64,000 bases of DNA, taken from contig JAQUXP010000004.1 of the NCBI GenBank assembly GCA_028692395.1, positions 1-64,000 on the forward strand. The letters are read 5' to 3'. Positions 10,865-20,447 of the stretch are shown piece by piece; within the stretch, counting starts at the first letter, position 1; each line of letters opens with the position of its first letter. Source of the DNA: Lachnospiraceae bacterium. GTDB taxonomy: Bacteria; Bacillota; Clostridia; Lachnospirales; Lachnospiraceae. The position numbers and the translations under genes were made by a program. The notes beneath the pieces were generated by a model that saw only the letters and a program-made list of their open reading frames with translations, was not told the DNA's origin and did not search any database.

Positions 10865-11632
10865 TCAGAATGTCCGAATCAAAGCCACGGATATATTATC
10901 CACTTCTCTTCGTTGTTTGTTTAATTCGGTCAAATATACCGCTGCATTTTTCATATCGTCTTCTGTCTGTAACACATCAGGATTCAAAAACTGATAAAAT
11001 TCCTGTGGTGTAATAATATGGCGGAAGCCATCTGAACACAGCATAAATACTGACTCACCGTCTATGTCTCCGATGTAAAAATCCGGTTCGATGATATTAC
11101 TTGCTCCTACGCATTGAAGAAGCATATTCCGCTGCGGATGTACGCTTGCTTCTTCCTGCGTCATTCTTCCCATATCCATCTCCCTTTGCACATAAGTCTG
11201 GTCTCTGGTCAGTAATCGAAGTTCCTTTCCCACCTGATAAACTCTGGAATCTCCTACGTTTATAATATAGTAACAAGTCCCGACTATCAAAAGGGCTACC
11301 ACTGTGGTACCCAAATCCACATGAAGGTCAAAACCATAGTTTGCAATTTTAACATTTGTATCAAGTATTAATTGCGTCCAGCTTTGGCGCAATTTTCCAG
11401 CATCCATCCCCTGATATAAGATTTGGGGAAACTCATAATGAAACCAGTCCTGAAAAGCTTTTATCAGGATGGCACTGGCGACCTCGCCTTTTGCGAGGCC
11501 TCCCATACCATCACAGATCACGCCCAATAAAACCGGGCCTTGATCTGTATCTGCTGTTTCCACTAAGAGGGAATCCTGATTTGTTTTTTTCTTAATGCCC
11601 ACATCGGTATATGCGGCGATCAGATAATTCAT
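10865..11632 (-). CDS. PP2C-family protein phosphatase
   Basis: GVICDGMGGLAKGE, LGTTVVALL, VGDSRVYQ, LCSDGF motifs. Confidence 0.92.
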   Translation of the reverse strand: MNYLIAAYTDVGIKKKTNQDSLLVETADTDQGPVLLGVICDGMGGLAKGEVASAILIKAFQDWFHYEFPQILYQGMDAGKLRQSWTQLILDTNVKIANYGFDLHVDLGTTVVALLIVGTCYYIINVGDSRVYQVGKELRLLTRDQTYVQREMDMGRMTQEEASVHPQRNMLLQCVGASNIIEPDFYIGDIDGESVFMLCSDGFRHIITPQEFYQFLNPDVLQTEDDMKNAAVYLTELNKQRREVDNISVALIRTF

Positions 11633-11654
11633 ATGGACTCCTTAATTTCTTCAA

Positions 11655-13307
11655 TTACTGAAGAATAAATTCAAATTCCTCATCGGCTAAACGAATCTTT
11701 GTATGATTTGTTAAAGCAACTTCCTGATTTGGAGCAGCTTTTACTTCATTGACAAAAGTAAAGTTTGTGGAATTCATATCAGTTATGTAGTAACTGTTTC
11801 CTCTTCTTACAATCTGTGCATGGCATCTGCTGACTGCTGTATTGTCGGAGATGCAGTAGCTTACCCTTCTTCTTTCTTTACCAATTGTAAATACACCGCC
11901 CTGCAGTGGAATACGTTCATTGTTTTTTGCACGTACTAAATATGCACCTGCCTGTTGTCTGCCAAGTACGGTGGTATTTTCGCCTCCGGCATCTAATATC
12001 CCGGTTTCGCCTTCCCCATTCTGACCAAAAGTTGGCTGAGGTGGTGTCATGCCCTGTCCACCGATAAAACCATTACCAGTATCTCCACCAACTTCCATTC
12101 CTCTGGTGTATTTTTTTTTGCTTCTTCCATTTACCAGAATAATAATAATGATAACGATGATAACTACAATAACAGCAGCTGCGATGGCAAGAATCATCCA
12201 AAGCGGCATACCCGTGGGTGCTTCTTCCAGCGTATCAACTGCAGTATTTAATGCAGCTTTTGCAGAATCTACTTCTTCCTGTGTTGCATCTGCATTATCA
12301 ACAACATCCTTTGCATCTGCTAACTTACTTTCTACTAATCCATAACTTTCCTTGGTGTATAAATTGCTGTCAAGAGCCTTTGCACTTGTTATGGCTGCGT
12401 TCAGATCAGTCTTGTCTACTGATGCTGCTGGTGCTTCTGTTGGAACCGGCGTTACTTCCGTTCCTGCTGCTGCCGGATCAGATGCCGGTGTTTCCTGTGT
12501 TGTCTGTGCGGCTGATGTGCCAGTTCCTGAGGTAGTCTCAAATGGTACATTTAATTTTTTCAGGAGATCCATAATCTCGCCATCAGATATTGCGTAGAAA
12601 TAATCGGTTGTGCCCATGGTATTCATACCAACTACAGCACCTTCTGTATTCACCAGTGGTCCACCGGAATTTCCTTCTGTGATTTTGGCACTGTGCTGTA
12701 TGATCTTAACTCCTGAAGTGGAGGCAAGTTTTGATACGATACCATCTGTTACCGTAACATCAGCACTGGTATAATAATTCACGTCCTGGGCAATCTGAGC
12801 TGCCTCTGGGAAACCAAGTGCATAGATCTTTTGTGCTTCCTCTGCTGGACTTTCTGATCCGCCATCCACGAATTTAAGAATTTCCCTGTCACCGATTTCA
12901 GAGCTCAGATCCACAACAGCTATGTCCATTTCCTCTGATTTTGCTCGAACAGATGCATCAATAAGCACATCTCGGGTAACTACGATTTTTACGCTCTCTG
13001 TCAGTCTTTCTACGTCTATACCTTCTCCTGACAAAACAGTTTTTGCTGTTTCCTTTGTATCGGATGCCATATTTACCACATGATTATTAGTAATCAGCAC
13101 CTGACTTCCTACTAAGAATCCACTTCCACCCTGTACAGCATAGAAGTTCGCATCCTTATCTGTATAACCAGTTAAAACCTGTACCACTCCATTTCGAGCC
13201 TTATTCACTGCATCCGTCTCCGAATCAGCCCATGTTGGTATTGCCATGGTAACTAACAGACAGATTGTAATGAATATGCTCAATAATCCTTTCTTCTTTT
13301 CTCTCAT
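11655..13307 (-). CDS. Secreted trypsin-like Ser protease domain - FIVAR-like linker - TM - C-terminal FHA domain
   Basis: Signal peptide; ITNNHVV and EGNSGGPLV catalytic motifs; TM (LWMILAIAAAVIVVIIVIIIIILV); FHA-like GKERRRVSYCISDN..VSRCHAQI..NSTNFTFVN. Confidence 0.9.
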   Translation of the reverse strand: MREKKKGLLSIFITICLLVTMAIPTWADSETDAVNKARNGVVQVLTGYTDKDANFYAVQGGSGFLVGSQVLITNNHVVNMASDTKETAKTVLSGEGIDVERLTESVKIVVTRDVLIDASVRAKSEEMDIAVVDLSSEIGDREILKFVDGGSESPAEEAQKIYALGFPEAAQIAQDVNYYTSADVTVTDGIVSKLASTSGVKIIQHSAKITEGNSGGPLVNTEGAVVGMNTMGTTDYFYAISDGEIMDLLKKLNVPFETTSGTGTSAAQTTQETPASDPAAAGTEVTPVPTEAPAASVDKTDLNAAITSAKALDSNLYTKESYGLVESKLADAKDVVDNADATQEEVDSAKAALNTAVDTLEEAPTGMPLWMILAIAAAVIVVIIVIIIIILVNGRSKKKYTRGMEVGGDTGNGFIGGQGMTPPQPTFGQNGEGETGILDAGGENTTVLGRQQAGAYLVRAKNNERIPLQGGVFTIGKERRRVSYCISDNTAVSRCHAQIVRRGNSYYITDMNSTNFTFVNEVKAAPNQEVALTNHTKIRLADEEFEFILQ

Positions 13308-13564
13308 GTTCCTTACCCTCCTGTGTTTTGCTCAATGCTGTGCATTGGCTTATTCTTGTGTTGATTATAATACCTTTTACCATTTTCCCTTATTTTTAAG
13401 ATGAATAACCACTTTTTCAGGATGAATAGCATAGACAGTATTATAGGTAAGGGTATAATAACCCCATATTCCATACCGTTCATTATAGCAATGTCCATGT
13501 TTCTTATACAATGTGTGCCTAGTGCAGTGCCTAACATTTTTTCGACCAGTTTCCCATAATAAAA

Positions 13565-13611
13565 GAGTGATGGACTGCCTGCTTGAGGCAAATCCATCAC
13601 TCTTTCGAATT
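13565..13611 (-). terminator. Terminator of the pyr operon
   Basis: AAAGAGTGATGGA-loop-TCCATCACTCTTT followed by T-rich sequence on the minus strand. Confidence 0.8.
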
Positions 13612-13617
13612 TATCTA

Positions 13618-14523
13618 TTATTTCACTGCGCCGATCAGTTCCCGGATATCGTTTACCTGATGTCGCTTCATATAAGCTTCGATGCCCTCCGCAACCTCTG
13701 TGGTAGTATAGGGGTTGAAGAAATTTGCGGTTCCCACCGATACTGCTGTGGCACCTGCCAGGATGAACTCCATGGCATCCTCTGCATTTGCGATTCCCCC
13801 CATCCCGATAATCGGGATACTGACAGCATTGGCAACCTGGTATACCATACGTACTGCCACCGGTTTTACCGCCGGGCCGGACATGCCACCGGTTTTATTT
13901 GCGATGGCAAAGGTCTGACGTTCAATATCGATCTTCATACCCGTCAGTGTATTGATCAGAGAAAGAACATCTGCTCCCCCCGCCTCTGCGGCTTTTGCCA
14001 TTACCGTAATATCAGTAACATTGGGAGAAAGCTTCATAATAACCGACTGCTTTGCGTACTTCTTTACTTCCTTTGTAATCGCTTCTACTGCCTTTGGATC
14101 CTGGCCAAAAGCGATCCCCCCCTCCTTGACATTGGGGCAGGAGATATTGATCTCCAGAAGATCTACCGGTTCATCTGCTAATCTTTCCACAACCTCGCAG
14201 TAATCCTCGGTGGATTTTCCACATACATTTACGATAATCTTTGTATCATACTGCTTCAGGTAGGGGATATCACGTTCACAGAACACATCGATGCCGGGAT
14301 TCTGTAATCCGATGGCATTGAGCATACCGCCATACACTTCTGCGATACGAGGTGTGGGATTTCCCGGCCAGGGTATATTGGCAACCCCCTTGGTTACCAC
14401 AGCCCCCAGCCTGTTCAGGTCCACGAACTCACTATACTCTGCTCCGGATCCAAAGGTTCCGGAAGCTGTCATAACCGGATTTTTCAGTTCTACTCCGGCA
14501 AGATTTACAGACATATTCATCAC
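13618..14523 (-). CDS. pyrD: Dihydroorotate dehydrogenase, catalytic subunit
   Basis: ELKNPVMTASGTFG, NISCPN, GMGGI motifs; adjacent pyrK. Confidence 0.95.
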   Translation of the reverse strand: MMNMSVNLAGVELKNPVMTASGTFGSGAEYSEFVDLNRLGAVVTKGVANIPWPGNPTPRIAEVYGGMLNAIGLQNPGIDVFCERDIPYLKQYDTKIIVNVCGKSTEDYCEVVERLADEPVDLLEINISCPNVKEGGIAFGQDPKAVEAITKEVKKYAKQSVIMKLSPNVTDITVMAKAAEAGGADVLSLINTLTGMKIDIERQTFAIANKTGGMSGPAVKPVAVRMVYQVANAVSIPIIGMGGIANAEDAMEFILAGATAVSVGTANFFNPYTTTEVAEGIEAYMKRHQVNDIRELIGAVK

Positions 14524-15293
14524 AGTTCCACCTCCGAAGCTTCGAATACCGGACCATCCTTACAGATCCGCTTATTGTGTACATGAGAATGATCATCTAC
14601 CTCTTTGGACTGGCAGACGCAGGCAAGGCACGCACCTACACCACAGGCCATACGTTCCTCCATGGAGATATAACACTCCATCCCTGTCTCCTGGGCAAAA
14701 TTCTTAATTGCACGGAGCATCGGTGTTGGTCCACAGGCGAAGATGATATCGCCCTTTAAGCCCTGTTCCCGGATGGCATCCAGAACATTGCCTTTCGTTC
14801 CCACACTTCCGTCCTCGGATGCAAGGTACAGCTCCCCTGCTGCCTTCAGCTCATGCTCCAAAAAGAGATTGCTGTCTCTGTAGCCTGCAATAATCATTTT
14901 CCTGGCATCAATCTGCTTTGCTGTCTCAAGCATCGGAGGAATGCCGATTCCACCGCCCATCAAAAAGATCGTCTTTCCACTGGCCTTCTCCAGGGGGAAG
15001 CCATTCCCCAAAGGTCCCAGGACCGAGATCTGATCTCCCCTCCGGTACTTTGAGAATTCTTCCGTACCCTTTCCTGCAACACGATATACGATACGAAGTC
15101 TTCCCTGCCTGCGATCAATCTCGCACAGACTGATGGGTCTTGGAAGCAGTCTGGAGCCCTCATTACAATACAGAGAGATAAATTGTCCCGGAACTGCCTC
15201 ATGGGCAATTGTCTCCGTCTGCAGCCACATGCTGTAGATGCCCGCAGACAGCTCCGTCTGTTCTAAGACAGTACACCATTCCTTTTTCTTCAT
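14520..15293 (-). CDS. pyrK: Dihydroorotate dehydrogenase electron transfer subunit
   Basis: FAD/NAD binding; GVGACLACVCQ 2Fe-2S motif; overlaps pyrD. Confidence 0.95.
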   Translation of the reverse strand: MKKKEWCTVLEQTELSAGIYSMWLQTETIAHEAVPGQFISLYCNEGSRLLPRPISLCEIDRRQGRLRIVYRVAGKGTEEFSKYRRGDQISVLGPLGNGFPLEKASGKTIFLMGGGIGIPPMLETAKQIDARKMIIAGYRDSNLFLEHELKAAGELYLASEDGSVGTKGNVLDAIREQGLKGDIIFACGPTPMLRAIKNFAQETGMECYISMEERMACGVGACLACVCQSKEVDDHSHVHNKRICKDGPVFEASEVEL

Positions 15294-16222
15294 TTTGCTG
15301 CCTCCAGTGCGCCCTGAATATCCGCTGTCATCGCTTCTACAGCTGCTCTGGAAGCGTCAGCGAAGTGCTCAGCACCAAACCTTGCATAAGCCTCCTGGCG
15401 ATAGGCTGCGATAATGCCTCTGGAAGAATTGACAATAGCACCCAGTCCGTCCTCATTAAAGAAGTGCACAAGATCCTTGCCCTGTCCACCCTGTGCGCCG
15501 TATCCTGGAACCAGAATCATGGCATGGGGCATAATCTTGCGAAGAGCCTTCCCCTGCTCCGGATAGGTAGCTCCCACAACAGCTCCTACATAGCTGTAAG
15601 AATCCCCCATGAAAGAATCACCCCACTGGGCAACCTTTTCTCCCACCAGCTCATACAGTGGACGTCCGTCCACCAGCCGATCCTGGAAATCTCCGCTGGA
15701 TGGATTCGAGGTTTTCACCAGCACAAACAATCCCTTTTTCTCTTCCTTGCAGACCTTGATGAAAGGATTGACTGCATCAGAGCCCATATAAGGATTGATG
15801 GTTGCAAAATCCTCATGGAATCCTGCATAAGACTTACTTCCCACCTGTACGTGACCAAGATGACCGATCGCATACGCCTCAGAAGTAGAACCGATATCTC
15901 CTCTTTTAATATCTCCTACCACAACAAGCCCCTTCTGCTGGCAATAAGATACGGTCTTTTCATAGGCTGCCAGTCCTGGTACACCAAACTGCTCGTACAT
16001 GGCAATCTGCGGTTTTACCGCCGGAATCAGATCATAGGTTGCATCCACAATTGCCTTATTAAACTGCCAGATTGCCTCCGCTGCACCTTCCAGTGTTTCA
16101 CCAAACTCCTGAAATGCTGCTTTCTGCACCTGCTCCGGCACATAAGAAAGCATCGGATCCAGTCCTACAACGATAGGTGCTTTTGTTCTCTTTATGTTCT
16201 CAATCAATTGGTTAATCATCAT
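15290..16222 (-). CDS. pyrF: Orotidine-5'-phosphate decarboxylase
   Basis: IVVGLDPML, VVGDIKRGDIGSTSEAYA motifs. Confidence 0.95.
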   Translation of the reverse strand: MMINQLIENIKRTKAPIVVGLDPMLSYVPEQVQKAAFQEFGETLEGAAEAIWQFNKAIVDATYDLIPAVKPQIAMYEQFGVPGLAAYEKTVSYCQQKGLVVVGDIKRGDIGSTSEAYAIGHLGHVQVGSKSYAGFHEDFATINPYMGSDAVNPFIKVCKEEKKGLFVLVKTSNPSSGDFQDRLVDGRPLYELVGEKVAQWGDSFMGDSYSYVGAVVGATYPEQGKALRKIMPHAMILVPGYGAQGGQGKDLVHFFNEDGLGAIVNSSRGIIAAYRQEAYARFGAEHFADASRAAVEAMTADIQGALEAAK

Positions 16223-16255
16223 TTTTTCCTTTCATGTACGGTATTGTTACGTAGT

Positions 16256-17536
16256 CTAGACAAACTGGTATACAACTCTGCCGCCGCAGATGGTATACTG
16301 CACTCTTCCTGTCACTTTTTTTCCTCCAAATGGAGTATTACGGCCCTTGGAAACAAAGGTTTTCGGATCAATCTCATAGGAAGCTGCGGGATCAATCAAT
16401 ACCAGATCTGCATCCTTTCCCGGTGCCAGAGATCCCTTCGTATCCTGATGAATAATCTTCGCCGGATTGCCACTCATCTTCTCGGCCATCTGCATCAGAG
16501 TAATCACCCCCGGCTTTACAAGCTCGGTCATGGTAAGCGCCACACTTGTCTCCAATCCTACAATTCCAAATGGAGCATGCTTCATATCTGTATTCTTTTC
16601 CGCTTCACTGTGAGGTGCATGATCGGTACTGATTACCTCAAACACATCCTCCTTCAGACCAAGACGCAGATATTCCAGATCTTCTTTTGTTCGAAGAGGT
16701 GGATTCATCTTATAGTTGGTGTCCCCTTTTACCATATCATCACTGGTCAGGGTGAAATGATGAGGACACACTTCTGCCGTCACCTGAATTCCAGCCTCTT
16801 TTGCCGCCTTTACCATCGTATAGCAGCTCTTGGTAGAACAATGGCACAGGTGAAGCGGTACCCCTACTTCATGGGCCAGCATAATATCTCTGGCAACAAT
16901 CACGTCCTCCACTGCATTGGTGATTCCCGGAAGCTGCCACTCCTTTGACATGTTGTCTTCATTCATGCAGCCACCCTGCACAAGATTAATATCCTCACAG
17001 TGTGCAAGCACGGGAATATTGCATTTTTTTGCAAGCTTCATGGCATCACGATACACTCCCGTATTCATCACGGATTTTCCATCCTCCGTGATTGCAGGAA
17101 TTCCCTCTTTTGCCATACCCTCGATATCGGAAACAGTCTCCCCTTTCATGCCCATGGTTACACTTCCGGTCTGAAGAACATGAATTGCTGAAAAGTGCTG
17201 TGCCTTCACATGCACGTAGCTTACCTTGTCCGGCGTATCGATCGGTGGTTTTGTATTTGGCATAGCAACGATTGTCGTAAATCCACCCTTCGCCGCCGCC
17301 GCAGAACCACTGGCAATATCTTCCTTGTAAGTAAGTCCCGGGTCTCTCAGATGAACATGCAGATCAATCAGTCCCGGCATTACAATCAGCCCTTTCGCAT
17401 CAATCACTGCATCTGCCCTGACCTTCAGATTTTTTCCAACCTCTTTAATCTTGTCTTCTTCTATAAAAATATCACTCACTTCATCCAGCTTTGTATCCGG
17501 ATCCACCACATGCCCCTGTTTGATCAAAATGCTCAT
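16256..17536 (-). CDS. pyrC: Dihydroorotase
   Basis: DLHVHLRDPGLTYKEDI, STDHAPH; start placed at MSILIKQG behind GAAAGGAG rather than at the ORF-track start 17620. Confidence 0.93.
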   Translation of the reverse strand: MSILIKQGHVVDPDTKLDEVSDIFIEEDKIKEVGKNLKVRADAVIDAKGLIVMPGLIDLHVHLRDPGLTYKEDIASGSAAAAKGGFTTIVAMPNTKPPIDTPDKVSYVHVKAQHFSAIHVLQTGSVTMGMKGETVSDIEGMAKEGIPAITEDGKSVMNTGVYRDAMKLAKKCNIPVLAHCEDINLVQGGCMNEDNMSKEWQLPGITNAVEDVIVARDIMLAHEVGVPLHLCHCSTKSCYTMVKAAKEAGIQVTAEVCPHHFTLTSDDMVKGDTNYKMNPPLRTKEDLEYLRLGLKEDVFEVISTDHAPHSEAEKNTDMKHAPFGIVGLETSVALTMTELVKPGVITLMQMAEKMSGNPAKIIHQDTKGSLAPGKDADLVLIDPAASYEIDPKTFVSKGRNTPFGGKKVTGRVQYTICGGRVVYQFV

Positions 17537-17569
17537 ATCCGCAAGGCTCCTTTCTGTCACTCTTCCTTG

Positions 17570-17598
17570 AGTATACAAGAAATGATGGCATATTTCAA
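17570..17598 (-). promoter_or_regulatory. Sigma-A-type promoter of pyr operon
   Basis: TTGAAA-N17-TATACT on minus strand. Confidence 0.6.
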
Positions 17599-17707
17599 GC
17601 ATGCCTGCAAAACGATACAAAACACTGGGGTCAGTTGGGGTTTACCTGCCCATAATTCGAAAATAGTCCCCTTCTCTGTTTTTTTCTGAAAAGAATGCGA
17701 AATATCC

Positions 17708-17736
17708 TTGACTTTTCGGACTACTACGTCTATAAT
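17708..17736 (+). promoter_or_regulatory. Sigma-A-type promoter of csp
   Basis: TTGACT-N17-TATAAT. Confidence 0.75.
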
Positions 17737-17770
17737 CAATCTTGCAAGCGGGTTGTGGATTCATATTATT

Positions 17771-17854
17771 ATCACTAGTTATTAGAGATTATATTAGAAC
17801 TTCACCGAATATAATCTGTAATAGCTAGTGATTTTTTATATTCTAAAAATCACT
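17771..17854 (+). promoter_or_regulatory. csp 5' leader with terminator-like hairpin and overlapping alternative hairpin
   Basis: ATCACTAGTTATTAGAGATTATATT...AATATAATCTGTAATAGCTAGTGAT + T6; alternative AGTGATTTTT-atattct-AAAAATCACT shares the 3' arm. Confidence 0.7.
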
Positions 17855-17898
17855 TGCAGTACAACTTATTATTTTTAATTGTTATGGAGGTAACACAC

Positions 17899-18096
17899 AT
17901 GAACGGAACAGTAAAATGGTTCAACGCAGAAAAAGGTTATGGTTTCATCACTGGAGAAGACGGAGCTGATGTATTTGTACATTTCTCAGCAATCCAGGGA
18001 GACGGATTTAAATCCCTTGAAGAAGGCCAGGCTGTAACTTACGATTTAATCGAAGGCAACCGTGGTATGCAGGCAGCTAACGTTGTTAAATGCTAA
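17899..18096 (+). CDS. CspA-family cold shock protein
   Basis: [33 protein letters not shown]; start placed at ATG behind GGAGG. Confidence 0.95.
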   Translation: MNGTVKWFNAEKGYGFITGEDGADVFVHFSAIQGDGFKSLEEGQAVTYDLIEGNRGMQAANVVKC

Positions 18097-18112
18097 TTAA
18101 CCAGAGATTGAA

Positions 18113-18150
18113 ACCCTTGCAGGGCATGTCCTTGCAGGGTTTTTTCTTTT
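18113..18150 (+). terminator. Terminator after csp
   Basis: AACCCTTGCAGGGCATGTCCTTGCAGGGTTTTTTC. Confidence 0.8.
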
Positions 18151-18268
18151 TTTGGGAATAACAGGAACAGGATACCATGAAAATTGGTAGAAAGAAGCTA
18201 CTTCCTTTTTTACAGCAGATGATGTATAATTACCATATGTTTATTAAAAGTTGAAGGAGATTTAAAAC

Positions 18269-18511
18269 ATGAGCCAGGAAAAAGTTGACAGATATAAAAA
18301 AGATAAAGCAAACCGCCAGAAGATCATGCGCCGTGAAAAGTGGATACGCCGTCTGGAATATGGTGGATCTGCAGTGGTACTGGTAGCCCTGATTGGCTGG
18401 TTCAGTTTTGCTGTTTATCAGAATGTAGAGAATAACAAAACAGTAGAAGCAACCACCTATGAGATGAATGTGGATGCTATCCAGTCTTATCTCTCCACAA
18501 TTCAGTCTTGA
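18269..18511 (+). CDS. Small single-TM hypothetical protein
   Basis: 80 aa, RBS AAGGAG, one TM (YGGSAVVLVALIGWFSFAVY). Confidence 0.75.
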   Translation: MSQEKVDRYKKDKANRQKIMRREKWIRRLEYGGSAVVLVALIGWFSFAVYQNVENNKTVEATTYEMNVDAIQSYLSTIQS

Positions 18512-18531
18512 TAATTTTTGCTCATTTGATT

Positions 18532-18572
18532 AAAAAAGCTCCCGGGCAGCAGATGCTCCGGGAGTTTTTTAT
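18532..18572. terminator. Bidirectional terminator
   Basis: AAAAAAGCTCCCGGGCAGCAGATGCTCCGGGAGTTTTTT between convergent genes. Confidence 0.8.
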
Positions 18573-19771
18573 TATCTTTTGAACCACGCTTTCATCGTAT
18601 CCAGTACCTGCAAAAGCTCGCCCTCCTCGATAATATAAGGAACACAGGCATACAGATATTTTAAAAATGGCCTTGCAAATACTCCTCTTTTTCTTGCAAA
18701 CTCCTGATATCCCTCCAGAGTTTTTGCATCCTTTACTTCAATGCATACGCAGCCGCCCATCATTCTCACCTCGGAAATTGCAGGATCAGAAAAGTCTTTC
18801 ATCTCCCGCCTGGTAATCGCTGCGATCTTTTGTATCTTATCTATGTAGTTTTCCTTCTCGAAAAGCTCTATGGCCGCCAGCGATACACTGCATGCCAGGG
18901 CATTTCCCATAAAAGTAGGTCCGTGCATCAGAGCATGGGACGGATCATCACTGTAAAAACCTTCATATACCTTTCGGTTCGCCACGGTAACAGCATGTCC
19001 GATATAACCTCCCGTAAGTGCCTTGCCCAGAATCAGTATATCCGGGCAAACCTGATCTGCCACAAAGCGATATCCGGTACGTCCAAAGCCTGTAGCAACC
19101 TCATCAAAGATCAAAAGCACATCATACGCATCACAGAGTTCTCTGGCACGTACCAGAAAGTCCAGCTCATACATACGCATTCCCCCTGCTCCCTGCAGCA
19201 AAGGCTCCAGGATAAAGCAGGTCAGTTCCTCTCCGTATTTTTGAAATGCTTCCTCCAGGGCTTCCTTCTGTGTCGGAATATGGATAACATCCTTCTTCTC
19301 GCCAAATGCGAAATGATAATCCTCATCATCTCCCACCTCCATGGCTTTAAAAGTATCACCGTGATAGGCATGCTCCAGGGCAAGCGTTTTACGCCTGCTG
19401 CTTCCCCTGTTCGTATTAAACTGCAAAGCCATCTTCAGCGCAACCTCCACCGCAACACTCCCGGAGTCCGAAAAAAAGCAGTAATCCAGATCCTTTGGCA
19501 GCCACTCCTTCAGCTTCTTCGCCAGCCTCTGCACTGGCTCATGGGTCAGCCCTCCCAGCATCACATGGGCAAACTGATCCACCTGATTCTTAATCGCCTC
19601 ATCCAGCACCGGATTGTGATAGCCAAAGATCACACTCCACCAGGAAGACACAGAATCAATCAGCTTTCCCTCCTCAGTATATAAATAAACTCCCTGAGCA
19701 TGCTCAACCAAAAGTGGCTTCTTCATTCCCTTCATCTGTTCATACGGATACCATATCATACTCTCACTCAT
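18572..19771 (-). CDS. bioA: Adenosylmethionine-8-amino-7-oxononanoate aminotransferase
   Basis: WYPYEQMKG...SWWSVIFGYHNP, LIFDEVATGFGRTG, LGKALTGGYIG; in bio operon. Confidence 0.93.
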   Translation of the reverse strand: MSESMIWYPYEQMKGMKKPLLVEHAQGVYLYTEEGKLIDSVSSWWSVIFGYHNPVLDEAIKNQVDQFAHVMLGGLTHEPVQRLAKKLKEWLPKDLDYCFFSDSGSVAVEVALKMALQFNTNRGSSRRKTLALEHAYHGDTFKAMEVGDDEDYHFAFGEKKDVIHIPTQKEALEEAFQKYGEELTCFILEPLLQGAGGMRMYELDFLVRARELCDAYDVLLIFDEVATGFGRTGYRFVADQVCPDILILGKALTGGYIGHAVTVANRKVYEGFYSDDPSHALMHGPTFMGNALACSVSLAAIELFEKENYIDKIQKIAAITRREMKDFSDPAISEVRMMGGCVCIEVKDAKTLEGYQEFARKRGVFARPFLKYLYACVPYIIEEGELLQVLDTMKAWFKR

Positions 19772-20447
19772 AAAGCGCCAATACCTCCTCACTTGTCAGT
19801 CTCAGTGACCGATCCTGCTCCCCCAGCTGTGCGATCACCTTGATCCCGGTACGCTCCTCACACATCCTGCGGTTGTCCTCCTCCAGAATATTCCCCGGAT
19901 GACAGCGGTTAAAAACAATACCCTTTACTTTGATCCCGCGGCTTCTCATATATTCCACAGTAAGCACCACATGATTAATCGTTCCAAGTCCGGCATCTGC
20001 CACAACAAGACAGGACAGCCCAAGCTTTTTTATCACATCCTCCAGCCAGAGCTTTTCTCTTCCGTATTCCAGCGGGCACAGAATCCCTCCGCTCCCCTCC
20101 ATCGTCACATACTCATGTTTTTCACATACGTTATGAAAACCTGCTTCCACTACTTCCATGGTGACAGGATTGCCCTCCAGTCTGGATGCCAGATGGGGCG
20201 AATAAGCATGCTCATAAACATAGGGGCACATCTCCTCCAGCGGCTGACTGATCCCGGAAGTCTCCTTTACATAATATGCATCCCCCGGAATCAGGCTTTG
20301 ATCTGCCCTCCGGTCATTTCCGCTCATGGCCGCCTTATAATAAGCCGCATCCCGGCCTAACTCATGCAGTGCTTTCGCCAGCAATGCACTGACAAAGGTC
20401 TTTCCAATATCTGTTCCTGTCCCTGTAATAAACAAATTCTTACTCAT
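19764..20447 (-). CDS. bioD: Dethiobiotin synthetase
   Basis: LFITGTGTDIGKTFVSALLA; MEGSGGILCPL. Confidence 0.93.
   Translation of the reverse strand: MSKNLFITGTGTDIGKTFVSALLAKALHELGRDAAYYKAAMSGNDRRADQSLIPGDAYYVKETSGISQPLEEMCPYVYEHAYSPHLASRLEGNPVTMEVVEAGFHNVCEKHEYVTMEGSGGILCPLEYGREKLWLEDVIKKLGLSCLVVADAGLGTINHVVLTVEYMRSRGIKVKGIVFNRCHPGNILEEDNRRMCEERTGIKVIAQLGEQDRSLRLTSEEVLALYE

Noticed and set aside
13313-13600. 95-aa minus-strand ORF between pyrD and the FHA/protease gene
   Set aside because: Its N-terminus overlaps the pyr terminator hairpin and it has no good RBS; probably non-coding.
15209-16948. 579-aa plus-strand ORF
   Set aside because: Fully antisense to pyrK/pyrF/pyrC, which have clear family motifs; composition (His/Cys/Ser-rich) typical of a shadow ORF.
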